The notes under the pieces: model-generated
Seen by the model: the letters and a program-made list of their open reading frames with translations, nothing else
Database searches by the model: none
What the model was told of the DNA's origin: nothing
Shown here: piece by piece, positions 1-6,330 of the stretch
Layout: each line of letters begins with the position of its first letter
Position numbering within the stretch: position 1 is the first letter of the stretch
Source: Spirochaetaceae bacterium
Lineage (GTDB): Bacteria > Spirochaetota > Spirochaetia > DSM-27196 > SKKC01
Assembly (NCBI GenBank): GCA_003552745.1
Contig: PUOG01000161.1
Location: 1 to 10,239 of the forward strand
DNA length: 10,239 bases
Direction: 5' to 3'
Translations under genes and position numbers: made by a program

Positions 1-754
1 CGTAAATCGGAATCGTCGTAATCGTCTTGTCCCAGTTCTGAACCTTAATGGTCTGGAGGGTGATGTCGATAACGTCGCCGTCGGCCTCGTACTTCGGCAT
101 TTCGATCCAGTCGCCGATCTGCACCATATTGTTCGCCGACAGCTGGATGCCGGAGACGAAGCCGAGAATCGAGTCGCGAAAGATCAACAGGAGTACCGCG
201 CTCATCGCGCCGAGTCCGCTCAGAATTCCGACCGGGGACTGATCGAGCAGTGTGGTGATGGCAAGCACTCCCGCCACCGCAAAGAGCAGTACCTTTCCCA
301 GTTGCAGGAGCCCCTTGATCGGTCGCTGGCGTGCGAACTGGTGGTTCTCGTGGTAAATGTCGTGGAATGCGTTCAGCGCCGCGTCGAGGGTGAACGCGAC
401 CGTGAGAATGATCCACGCAGCGGCGGCCCGGTGAACGGCGGTGATGAGCCACGGTACGCCGGCTCCGATAAGCGGCGCGGCGACGTAGAAGATAACCCCC
501 GGTACCACTCGTGCGAGATGCACCAGCACGCGCCGTTCGACGATCCGGTTGTCCCACGTCACCTTCGAGCCGAGCGCGAGGCGATGCAGCGTGCGTACGA
601 TCACCCGCCGGACGACGAAGTTCGCAATCCACGCGACTGCGATAACCATCGCAACTATGATCACCTGGGCGGCGGCAGCGGCGAACGCCGGCGACGCGCC
701 CCACGACTCGAATAGTTCGGCGACGTCTACAGACTCGATACTCAGGTATAGCAC
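1..754 (-). CDS. Mechanosensitive ion channel, MscS family, YbdG/MscM-like (3' end outside the window)
   Basis: The product is a membrane channel that opens under membrane tension and helps the cell survive osmotic downshock. About 251 residues are visible. Hydrophobic stretches lie near residues 28-48, 80-105, 111-128 and 152-170. The pore helix and start of the beta domain follow at about 172-235 and contain SGLGAMSAVLLLIFRDSILG, then GIQLSANN and GDWIEMPK. This closely resembles what I recall of E. coli YbdG, including the VQNWDKTITTIP stretch near the cut end. The rest of the beta domain and the C-terminal domain lie beyond base 1. The GTG at 754 is chosen as start because an in-frame TAG sits just upstream and the next ATG falls inside the first membrane helix. 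No good Shine-Dalgarno is present: GGTGG almost abuts the GTG. The gene diverges from the GHKL ATPase gene. Family assignment is firm; the exact start is less so. Confidence 0.9.
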   Translation of the reverse strand, partial: MLYLSIESVDVAELFESWGASPAFAAAAAQVIIVAMVIAVAWIANFVVRRVIVRTLHRLALGSKVTWDNRIVERRVLVHLARVVPGVIFYVAAPLIGAGVPWLITAVHRAAAAWIILTVAFTLDAALNAFHDIYHENHQFARQRPIKGLLQLGKVLLFAVAGVLAITTLLDQSPVGILSGLGAMSAVLLLIFRDSILGFVSGIQLSANNMVQIGDWIEMPKYEADGDVIDITLQTIKVQNWDKTITTIPIY

Positions 755-879
755 GCCACCAACTATAGCGTATTTCTATCGGTGTCCGCCAAATTCGGGA
801 AAGTGACGTGTCACCTCGCCGGTAGTAGCTTCGCGTAGCCGGATTGCGGAAACGACCGCAGGGTACTACGCTGTACACA
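755..879. other. Divergent intergenic region between channel and GHKL ATPase genes
   Basis: This 125-bp spacer should hold the promoters of both divergent genes. Besides the minus-strand candidate, TTGCGG (844-849) and TACGCT (867-872) on the plus strand are 17 bp apart and would start transcription close to the GTG at 880. Each box matches consensus at only about half its positions. I see no strong inverted repeat, terminator or RNA gene here. Confidence 0.3.
762..792 (-). promoter_or_regulatory. Candidate promoter of the mechanosensitive channel gene
   Basis: On the minus strand TTGGCG (787-792) and TATAGT (762-767) resemble -35 and -10 boxes, 19 bp apart. A transcript starting about 7 bases after the -10 box would begin at or next to the GTG codon at 754, which would make the mRNA leaderless. 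This is pattern matching only and the spacer is longer than ideal. Confidence 0.35.
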
Positions 880-2811
880 GTGGCAAAATCGAAGTCCGGA
901 AGTACGAAGCCGCGCCGGGCGGCAAACCGCAACGAGGGTAAGCTGCGAATCGGAGACCACTGGAACGCGATTCGCATTATCGCGCTCAGTCAGACCAATC
1001 CGCTGAAGGCGATTGCCGAGTTCGTGGAGAACTCCATCGACGCGAAGGCGCGCAATGTCTCGATAGTTCGCGGCAAACACAAGGGCGAGCAGTATCTCAA
1101 GGTCATCGACGACGGAGAGGGTGTGGCCGATTTCCACTACCTGGCGACCCATATCGGCGACTCGATCAAACGAAAGCTGAAGGAGAAGGGCGAGAGCGGC
1201 GTGCAGGGCGAGTTCGGTATCGGCCTGTTGAGTTTCTGGACTGTCGGTGAGGAGCTGGTGCTCACCTCGAAGGCCGAAGGTGCCGAAGCGAGACGGCTTC
1301 ATCTGGTCAAGGACGACCCCGGCTACAAGATTCGCGATAGCCGCGAGCTGTTCGATCAGCCGGGTACCGCCCTTCATATCACGCCGCTGCTTTCCGGCGT
1401 TCGCATGCTCTCCGGCGAGAAGATCCAGAGCTACCTTGCGAGTGAGTTGCGCGACCGGATTCGGAGAAGCGGTGTCTCGATTCGGATCATCGACCGCAGC
1501 GCGCGCAAGGAGCTCGCCGTCGAACCGCGCCGCTTCACCGGGCAGCTTCTGCACGAACTTCCGGAAGTGCGCTCTCCGTACGGCGAGATTATCGTTGAGC
1601 TGTATCTGACCGTGCCCGGGTCGGGGGCGGGGGTAGCTCTGCACAAGCAGGGAACGCGTGTGCTGCACGATATCACCGCGACCGATGCGTTTCGCCGCCC
1701 TCCGTGGACGAGCGGCTATGTCGAGGGAATCATCGATGCGTCGTTCATACAGCTGACCCCGGGAACACGGGACGGGGTCGTCTATGACGATGCCTTCGAC
1801 GCGTTGATAGATGCAATCGCGCCGGTGGAGGAGACGCTCTCGGCGGCGATCGAGGAGCGAAGGCGCGCGGAGGAAGAGGAGGCGAGCCGCGCGATGCTGC
1901 GCCGGATCACGCGCGCGCTCAAGGAGGCGTTCGCGATGCTTCCGGCCGACGAATACGGCTGGCTCGGCGTGAAAGGCTCCGACGGGCGTTCGACGGCGAC
2001 CGGATCGAATACCGGCGGCGCATCGAGCGGCGACGGAGGTGAGCACTCCGGCGATGCGCTCGAAGACCGCGGTGATGGCGGCGGCGATGCGGATGGGGCA
2101 TCCGGGGACGGCGCGACCGGTTCGTCGGAGTCGGTCCCGGGCGTGGCGTTCGCCGATACGGTCGACTCCGCCGGCGATCGAGCAGCACAGCGCGAGTTCT
2201 TCGAGTTTCCCGGCCCGCTCTACCGCCTCGACATCCGGCCGGCGAGCGCGAAAGTGCCCGTTGCCGGGCAGCGGAAACTGCATGCGGTGGCGAGGGACAA
2301 GGCCAGGCGCACCATCGACGCGGGTGTCGACATCACCTGGAACATGGAGCACGGTCGCGGCTCGCTGGATGTGACCGAGGGAGAGTTTGCCACGTATCTC
2401 GCCCCGCCGGAGCCGGAACTCGCCGTTGTCGTCGCGCGTGCACGGCAGGGCGAGGGTGACGATGCGGTCGAGGTGGAGGCACGGGCCAACCTGACGGTAA
2501 CCGCCAGTCTCACCGGCGCGCGAGGCGCCGACGGTCCGCTGGCCAAACGCGGGCTGCCCGGCTACACGTATCGTTACGCGCCGGGCGAGCTGTGGCGGTC
2601 GAAGTACGATGCCGATCAGTCGCTCATTACGGTGAATACCGGCCATCCCGATTTCGTGTTCGCCTCGCGGCAGTCAGCGACGAAACTGCGCTATGTCGCC
2701 CGGCTCTTTGCGAAGGAGATCGTGCTCGCCAACTTTCCCGGCGCCTCGCGCGAGGAGCTTCTCGAGCGGATGGTCGAGCTCGGTCTCTACATGGAGCAGA
2801 ATCTGAGGTGA
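880..2811 (+). CDS. GHKL-type ATPase (MutL/MORC/Hsp90-like) with Ig-like segment
   Basis: The 643-residue protein begins with a GHKL ATP-binding fold. The N box FVENSIDA (48-55) carries the Mg/catalytic-type E50 and N51, DDGEG (77-81) is the G1 loop, and GEFGIG (110-115) is the G2/lid motif. A second alpha/beta part continues to about residue 315. A charged coiled-coil-like helix (about 316-352), an Asp/Gly/Ser-rich disordered linker (about 364-436), a beta-rich Ig-like segment (about 447-545) and a helical C-terminal part (about 570-643) follow. No histidine-kinase dimerisation domain, receiver, membrane helix or signal peptide is visible, so a cytoplasmic nucleotide-dependent clamp is more likely than a sensor kinase. 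Prokaryotic MORC-like GHKL proteins are known, but the cellular role here is unknown. The GTG at 880 gives a basic N-terminus beginning with AKSKSGS. An in-frame TTG at 844 would add 12 residues. Neither has a Shine-Dalgarno. Confidence 0.8.
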   Translation: MAKSKSGSTKPRRAANRNEGKLRIGDHWNAIRIIALSQTNPLKAIAEFVENSIDAKARNVSIVRGKHKGEQYLKVIDDGEGVADFHYLATHIGDSIKRKLKEKGESGVQGEFGIGLLSFWTVGEELVLTSKAEGAEARRLHLVKDDPGYKIRDSRELFDQPGTALHITPLLSGVRMLSGEKIQSYLASELRDRIRRSGVSIRIIDRSARKELAVEPRRFTGQLLHELPEVRSPYGEIIVELYLTVPGSGAGVALHKQGTRVLHDITATDAFRRPPWTSGYVEGIIDASFIQLTPGTRDGVVYDDAFDALIDAIAPVEETLSAAIEERRRAEEEEASRAMLRRITRALKEAFAMLPADEYGWLGVKGSDGRSTATGSNTGGASSGDGGEHSGDALEDRGDGGGDADGASGDGATGSSESVPGVAFADTVDSAGDRAAQREFFEFPGPLYRLDIRPASAKVPVAGQRKLHAVARDKARRTIDAGVDITWNMEHGRGSLDVTEGEFATYLAPPEPELAVVVARARQGEGDDAVEVEARANLTVTASLTGARGADGPLAKRGLPGYTYRYAPGELWRSKYDADQSLITVNTGHPDFVFASRQSATKLRYVARLFAKEIVLANFPGASREELLERMVELGLYMEQNLR

Positions 2812-2825
2812 CTTCGGTATCGGGC

Positions 2826-2856
2826 TGCATGAGTCCAGCCAGGCTGGATCCGTGCA
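2826..2856. repeat. 31-bp imperfect palindrome downstream of the GHKL ATPase gene
   Basis: The palindrome is centred on base 2841, with a perfect 7-bp core arm (TCCAGCC at 2834-2840, GGCTGGA at 2842-2848) and outer arms TGCA (2826-2829 and 2853-2856). Fourteen of 15 positions per arm can pair as RNA, counting two G-U pairs. It starts 15 bases after the ATPase stop codon and ends 88 bases before the next gene. No T-run follows on either side, so it is not a classical intrinsic terminator. It could be a processing or termination hairpin, or a binding site for a dimeric protein. Confidence 0.5.
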
Positions 2857-2924
2857 CCGGGTCGCTTCGAGACACTACCAGATGTTCGCGCGTTGACACA
2901 GATCAATACCTCGTTGGTGTCGAG

Positions 2925-2933
2925 TGCTATAAT
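2925..2933 (+). promoter_or_regulatory. Extended -10 promoter of the DUF454-aldo/keto reductase gene
   Basis: TGC immediately precedes a perfect TATAAT (2928-2933), the extended -10 form that can work without a good -35 box. A TTGACA at 2893-2898 is 29 bp away, too far to pair with this -10 box. The predicted transcription start, near 2940-2941, lies only 4-5 bases before the ATG at 2945. The mRNA would then be leaderless or almost so, which fits the lack of a Shine-Dalgarno. Confidence 0.6.
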
Positions 2934-2944
2934 CGATTGCAACC

Positions 2945-4531
2945 ATGAGCGAGAATCCGAATGCGCAGCGCGCACAGACTCGTTGGATGTACCACGGCTT
3001 TGCTCTCGCCGCGCTCGGACTCGGAGGGCTCGGCGTGTTCGTTCCCCTTTTGCCGACGACGCCGTTCGTACTTCTGTCCGCCTGGGCGGCAGCAAAAGGC
3101 AGTCCGCGGCTCAACGTCTGGCTTCACGAGCATCCGAGGTACGGTCCGATCCTTCACACGTGGGAAAAGGAACGTGCGATCGCCCGACGGCAGAAGGCGC
3201 AGGCTATCGCCCTCATTGTCGTGAGCTGGTTCGTCATTCTGTGGCTCTTTGCCGGCTCGGTGATTCCGCCGGTCACCGCGGTCATAATGGGAAGTGTATC
3301 GATATTTCTCGCAACGCGAGCGGAGCCGAATGGCCGCGGAGTGCGGAACGGCCCGGAGGGCGGCGGTCCGGAAGGCAGCGACCCGGGTCACGGCCGGACT
3401 GCGCGCGACGAATACCATGCCCGCGAACGCACTTTCAGAACGGCGGTATCCACGCAGCATTCCGCCGACATTCTCGGCCTTCGCATGCCGATCGGAATCG
3501 GAACCATGCTGTGGGGCAATAGCCGGCTCGATGCGAAGATCAACGGGCGCGTCGTGCCGATCGACACTCTGCGGGAGATCCGCCGGCGGGCGCTCGCCGC
3601 GGGGGTGACCTTTGTCGACACCGCCGAAGGCTACGGTGGTGGCTCCTGCGAGCTGCAAGTTGGCCGCGCCGGGTTCAAGCCGCCCCAGGCGCTCATCGCG
3701 ACGAAGTTCCTGCCGACTATCTGGCGGTGGAGCGAACGCTCGGTGGTTCGCGCGATCCGCCGGTCGAATCGCCGTTTGGGGGTGCGGCGGGCCGACATCT
3801 GTTTCATACACTCGCCGGTGCATCCTCGCTCGCCGGAGGTGTGGATTCGTGGTGCCGCGCGCGCGGTGAGGGCCGGACTGATCCGGCACATCGGAGTATC
3901 GAACTTCGACGCCGAGCAGGTTGCGCGTGCCCACACAGTTGCAGCGGAAGTCGGTGTTCCGATCATCGCCAATCAGATCATGTTCAACCTGCTTGTCTAC
4001 AGCGCGCGTTCGCTGCAAGCGACCGTGGATGAGTGCCGCACGCGCGGAATCGCTGTTATCGGTTACGGCCCGGTGGGACAGGGGCTGTTGACCGACGGCC
4101 TCACCGCTGAGCGGGCGGACCGAATACGCCTCGCCCGCCTCGCCGGCATTCGCTGCGACGATATCGCCGAACTGCGCGCGAAGATTGCCGAGACCGCCGC
4201 GCGGCACGGCCGGTCGATGGCGCAGGTCTGCATCAACTGGAGTATACACAAGGGCGTAGTGCCGCTCGTAGGAACCCGGTCGACCGCACAACTCGAAGAC
4301 ACTCTCGCCGCGACCGAGTTTTCTCTGACCGACGACGAGGTGGCTGAGCTCGATGCGCTCGCACTCGCACACTCCACATTCGACAGGCCGGGGCGCCGGC
4401 GCGCATTCTTCGTCGTGTTTATCTCGTTATTGATGGTTGCCTACCGGCTTTCGCGCATCGTTCCGCCGGCGGCTATCCCTTCACACCACTGCTCGCGACA
4501 CTCTGCACGAACCAGCGCTGAAACACGATAA
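2945..4531 (+). CDS. DUF454 (YbaN-like) membrane protein fused to an aldo/keto reductase
   Basis: The single open frame encodes 528 residues. Residues 15-125 match the DUF454/YbaN inner-membrane family: a hydrophobic helix ending in VPLLPTTPF, then the SPRLNVWL-HEHPRYGPIL block, then two further hydrophobic stretches near 86-103 and 106-123. A Gly/Arg-rich linker (126-172) follows. From about residue 175 the chain is an aldo/keto reductase, an NAD(P)H-dependent carbonyl reductase fold, with the expected tetrad Asp225, Tyr230, Lys254 and His289 and conserved HIGVSNF, NQIMFNLL and VPLVGTRS segments. Residues 487-503 form a third hydrophobic, membrane-like patch, followed by an unusual 25-residue tail. 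The ATG at 2945 fits the DUF454 N-terminus and the extended -10 promoter. A separate start for the reductase is possible (ATG at 3485, GTG at 3341) but neither has a ribosome site. The substrate is unknown. The 3' end overlaps the convergent permease gene by 59 bp. Confidence 0.82.
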   Translation: MSENPNAQRAQTRWMYHGFALAALGLGGLGVFVPLLPTTPFVLLSAWAAAKGSPRLNVWLHEHPRYGPILHTWEKERAIARRQKAQAIALIVVSWFVILWLFAGSVIPPVTAVIMGSVSIFLATRAEPNGRGVRNGPEGGGPEGSDPGHGRTARDEYHARERTFRTAVSTQHSADILGLRMPIGIGTMLWGNSRLDAKINGRVVPIDTLREIRRRALAAGVTFVDTAEGYGGGSCELQVGRAGFKPPQALIATKFLPTIWRWSERSVVRAIRRSNRRLGVRRADICFIHSPVHPRSPEVWIRGAARAVRAGLIRHIGVSNFDAEQVARAHTVAAEVGVPIIANQIMFNLLVYSARSLQATVDECRTRGIAVIGYGPVGQGLLTDGLTAERADRIRLARLAGIRCDDIAELRAKIAETAARHGRSMAQVCINWSIHKGVVPLVGTRSTAQLEDTLAATEFSLTDDEVAELDALALAHSTFDRPGRRRAFFVVFISLLMVAYRLSRIVPPAAIPSHHCSRHSARTSAETR

Positions 4532-5312
4532 ACAGGATCAGCAGCGGCAAGGTCATCATGAAGGCGAACGCCATAACATCTCCCCAGTTTATTGGCGGCT
4601 GGTGTATGAGCACCGAGATCCCGAGCGGGAGCGGGCGCACTCTCGGCCCCGCGGTGACGAGCACCGGCCACAACAGCTGTCCCCAGATGAACATGTAGGA
4701 AAGGATGGCCACGGTAGCGTACGCCGGCTTCGACAGCGGCATCGCGATCTGTACGAACGTGCGTACCGTGCCGGCGCCGTCTATTCGCGCTGCGTCTTCG
4801 AGGTCGCGAGGTATAGGGATAAAGAAGGTATAGAATAGGTAGATGAACAGCGGATTGGCGATGAACGGAAGAATCTGCACCGCGTAGGTATTCCGAAGCC
4901 CAACCTCCGACATTATCCATAGCAGCGGAATTGCCACCGATTCGAGCGGAATGATGGTCAGGCCTATCACCCCGAGCAGGACGAATCGCGATCCGCGAAA
5001 TGGCAGGCGCGAAAGGCCATAGCCGAACATCGAGTTTACGACGAGCCCGAGCCCGACGGTGAACGTCGAGATGATTACCGAGTTGACGAAAAGCTGTCCG
5101 AATCGCGCTCGGCGAAATGCCGAGACGAAATTGTCGAAAGAGGCGGCGGTCGGCCAGAAGGCGCGGATGGTGTTGGCTTCGGCTAGTACGAGCTCGTTCG
5201 GCTTGAACGCTCCGACAATCATAAAGATGAGCGGAAAGAGAAAGACGAGCGCAAGCGCGATACGGAGTATGTATGAGGGGACTGAACGTATTCCCCGAGC
5301 CGGGAGTGCCAT
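4473..5312 (-). CDS. Carbohydrate ABC transporter permease, CUT1 family, MalG-like
   Basis: This 279-residue inner-membrane subunit forms half of the sugar channel. It starts with a membrane helix (about 14-35) and has further hydrophobic segments near 74-97, 109-133, 143-164, 197-218 and 246-266, the six-helix plan typical of MalG-type proteins. The cytoplasmic EAA loop that docks the ATPase is LEDAARIDGAG (171-181) followed by FVQIAMPLSKP (186-196). The ATG at 5310-5312 shares one base with the upstream permease stop codon (TGATG) and has GAGGAGG seven bases upstream, inside that gene, so translation is probably coupled. This is the last gene of the importer operon in the window. Its stop codon lies inside the 3' end of the opposite-strand aldo/keto reductase gene. 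The role is firm; the substrate (probably a fructoside) is inferred from the neighbouring GH32 gene. Confidence 0.93.
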   Translation of the reverse strand: MALPARGIRSVPSYILRIALALVFLFPLIFMIVGAFKPNELVLAEANTIRAFWPTAASFDNFVSAFRRARFGQLFVNSVIISTFTVGLGLVVNSMFGYGLSRLPFRGSRFVLLGVIGLTIIPLESVAIPLLWIMSEVGLRNTYAVQILPFIANPLFIYLFYTFFIPIPRDLEDAARIDGAGTVRTFVQIAMPLSKPAYATVAILSYMFIWGQLLWPVLVTAGPRVRPLPLGISVLIHQPPINWGDVMAFAFMMTLPLLILFIVFQRWFVQSVASSGVKG

Positions 5313-6229
5313 CAGTTCACCTCCTCACGAATGAGTCGACGCTGCACGATCGTGATCGTGATAACGATAAGGAAGAAGATGACGGCTACCGTCGCACCTC
5401 GACTTATCATCTGACGCTCATATCCGAGTTGCACCATCTCGATCATCATCGTCCTCGTCGCTCCGAGCGGGCCGCCTCGAGTGGTGACCCAGACCTGGTC
5501 GAAGAGACGGAAGGCGAGGATCATCGTGACCGTGGCGACGAAAATGAGCGTGTTCCGGAGCATCGGTATTGTTACGTAGCGAAACTGCTGTTTCCGGCTA
5601 GCCCCATCTATCTCCGAGGTCTCGTACAGCTCTTTGGGGATGTCCTGTAGCCCGGCAAGAATAATGATCATCTGAAAGCCGACTCCCTGCCAGATAGACA
5701 TGATCATGATCGCCGGCATAGCCATCGTCGGCGAGCGTAGCCAGTTGCTCTCCAGCCGTCCGGCGGAAACGAATCGGAGTATCGCGTTGACCAGACCGCG
5801 ATCGGGGTTGAAAAGGATCAACCAGACGGTTGCGGTGACGGTCATTACGACGACAACCGGTGTGAAGTAGATCGCACGAAAGGCTACAATACCCTTCAAC
5901 GGCCGATTGACCAGTATCGCGAGCCACAGGGCAAGGCCCGTCTGTAGTGGAACTACGACGGCCGTGAAATAGAGGTTGTTGCCGAGCGCACGCCAGAATG
6001 AATCGCTTGTCAGGATCGCGATGTAGTTATCGATGCCGACGAAACGCACTGGCAGCGGCGAGGCGAGGCGCAGACTTGTAAACGACAGCCCGAATGCCAG
6101 GAGAAAGGGCAAGAGCAGCATCGTCGCGAGAAGTACGATTCCGGGCAGACAGAAGAGAAAACCGGCGAGTTGCCGGTCGGCCGGCGGAGCGTCCTTTCCT
6201 TTCATCGATCGTTCAGCACGTGTCGACAT
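5312..6229 (-). CDS. Carbohydrate ABC transporter permease, CUT1 family, MalF/UgpA-like
   Basis: This 305-residue inner-membrane subunit pairs with the MalG-like protein. A short charged cytoplasmic N-terminus is followed by a membrane helix (about 22-52), the family-typical segment FVGIDNY (63-69), and further helices near 83-106, 118-140, 168-192, 226-248 and 277-297. The EAA loop is ELYETSEIDGAS (200-211) followed by FRYVTIPMLRNT (216-227). The ATG at 6229 is chosen because GAGGAGG lies exactly seven bases upstream. An in-frame TTG at 6316 would add 29 residues rich in Gly, Pro and Arg, encoded by the intergenic hairpin region, and is unlikely. The gene follows the binding-protein gene after a 101-bp spacer with two strong hairpins. 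It overlaps the next permease gene by one base. Confidence 0.93.
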   Translation of the reverse strand: MSTRAERSMKGKDAPPADRQLAGFLFCLPGIVLLATMLLLPFLLAFGLSFTSLRLASPLPVRFVGIDNYIAILTSDSFWRALGNNLYFTAVVVPLQTGLALWLAILVNRPLKGIVAFRAIYFTPVVVVMTVTATVWLILFNPDRGLVNAILRFVSAGRLESNWLRSPTMAMPAIMIMSIWQGVGFQMIIILAGLQDIPKELYETSEIDGASRKQQFRYVTIPMLRNTLIFVATVTMILAFRLFDQVWVTTRGGPLGATRTMMIEMVQLGYERQMISRGATVAVIFFLIVITITIVQRRLIREEVN

Positions 6230-6236
6230 CTCTGCG

Positions 6237-6243
6237 CCTCCTC
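6237..6243 (-). promoter_or_regulatory. Ribosome binding site that sets the MalF-like start
   Basis: GAGGAGG on the minus strand lies seven bases before the ATG at 6229. The same GAGGAGG with the same seven-base spacing occurs before the MalG-like ATG (5320-5326). This supports the shorter permease start over the upstream TTG. Confidence 0.85.
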
Positions 6244-6246
6244 GGT

Positions 6247-6274
6247 ACCGGTATCCGGCCCGTGCCGGACCGGT
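6247..6274. repeat. Intercistronic hairpin 1 (binding protein - permease spacer)
   Basis: ACCGGT (6247-6252) pairs with ACCGGT (6269-6274), and CCGGC (6255-6259) pairs with GCCGG (6264-6268) around a CCGT loop, with a two-base bulge at 6253-6254. It sits four bases upstream of the MalF-like Shine-Dalgarno in the transcript. It has no T-run and shares its CCGGC-N4-GCCGG core with the next hairpin. Confidence 0.6.
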
Positions 6275-6275
6275 G

Positions 6276-6309
6276 ACCGCGGGGCCCGGCGATAGCCGGT
6301 CCCCGCGGT
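6276..6309. repeat. Intercistronic hairpin 2, very strong (binding protein - permease spacer)
   Basis: A nine-base arm ACCGCGGGG (6276-6284) pairs perfectly with CCCCGCGGT (6301-6309). After one mismatch, CCGGC (6286-6290) pairs with GCCGG (6295-6299) around a four-base loop. In the leftward transcript this is the first structure after the binding-protein stop codon. It is not followed by a U-tract, so I read it as an RNA-stabilising or attenuating structure, not a full intrinsic terminator. Confidence 0.7.
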
Positions 6310-6330
6310 TCTTCAATGTAGGATCGTGGA

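Noticed and set aside
45..977. 310-codon minus-strand open frame covering the channel gene and the divergent spacer
   Set aside because: It is out of frame with the unmistakable MscS-type reading frame on the same strand and is dominated by arginine.
811..2646. 611-codon open frame on the minus strand opposite the GHKL ATPase gene
   Set aside because: It has an arginine-rich composition, matches no family I recognise, and lies wholly antisense to a gene with clear ATPase motifs. Long antisense frames are common in GC-rich DNA with biased third codon positions.
880..2811. Histidine kinase annotation for the GHKL protein
   Set aside because: There is no phospho-accepting histidine helix, receiver or sensor domain, and the N box and lid motif look more like MutL/MORC than like kinases.
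2893..2898. Perfect TTGACA as a -35 box for the DUF454 fusion gene
   Set aside because: It is 29 bp from the TATAAT at 2928 and no acceptable -10 box lies 16-18 bp downstream. The extended -10 alone explains the promoter better.
3341..3487. Separate aldo/keto reductase gene starting at GTG 3341 or ATG 3485
   Set aside because: Neither start has a ribosome site, there is no stop codon after the DUF454 domain, and ATG 3485 begins only at the first core strand of the reductase. Internal initiation remains possible but is not supported by the sequence.
2927..4372. 481-codon open frame on the minus strand opposite the DUF454-aldo/keto reductase gene
   Set aside because: No recognisable motifs and low-complexity Arg/Ala-rich sequence. 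The plus strand carries a clear fold with catalytic residues.
6247..6309. Intrinsic terminator after the binding-protein gene
   Set aside because: The hairpins are strong but no U-tract follows in the leftward transcript, and the permease genes downstream have no evident promoter of their own.
6230..6316. Longer MalF-like permease starting at a TTG at 6316
   Set aside because: The extra 29 residues are encoded by the intercistronic hairpins, and GAGGAGG sits at ideal distance before the ATG at 6229.
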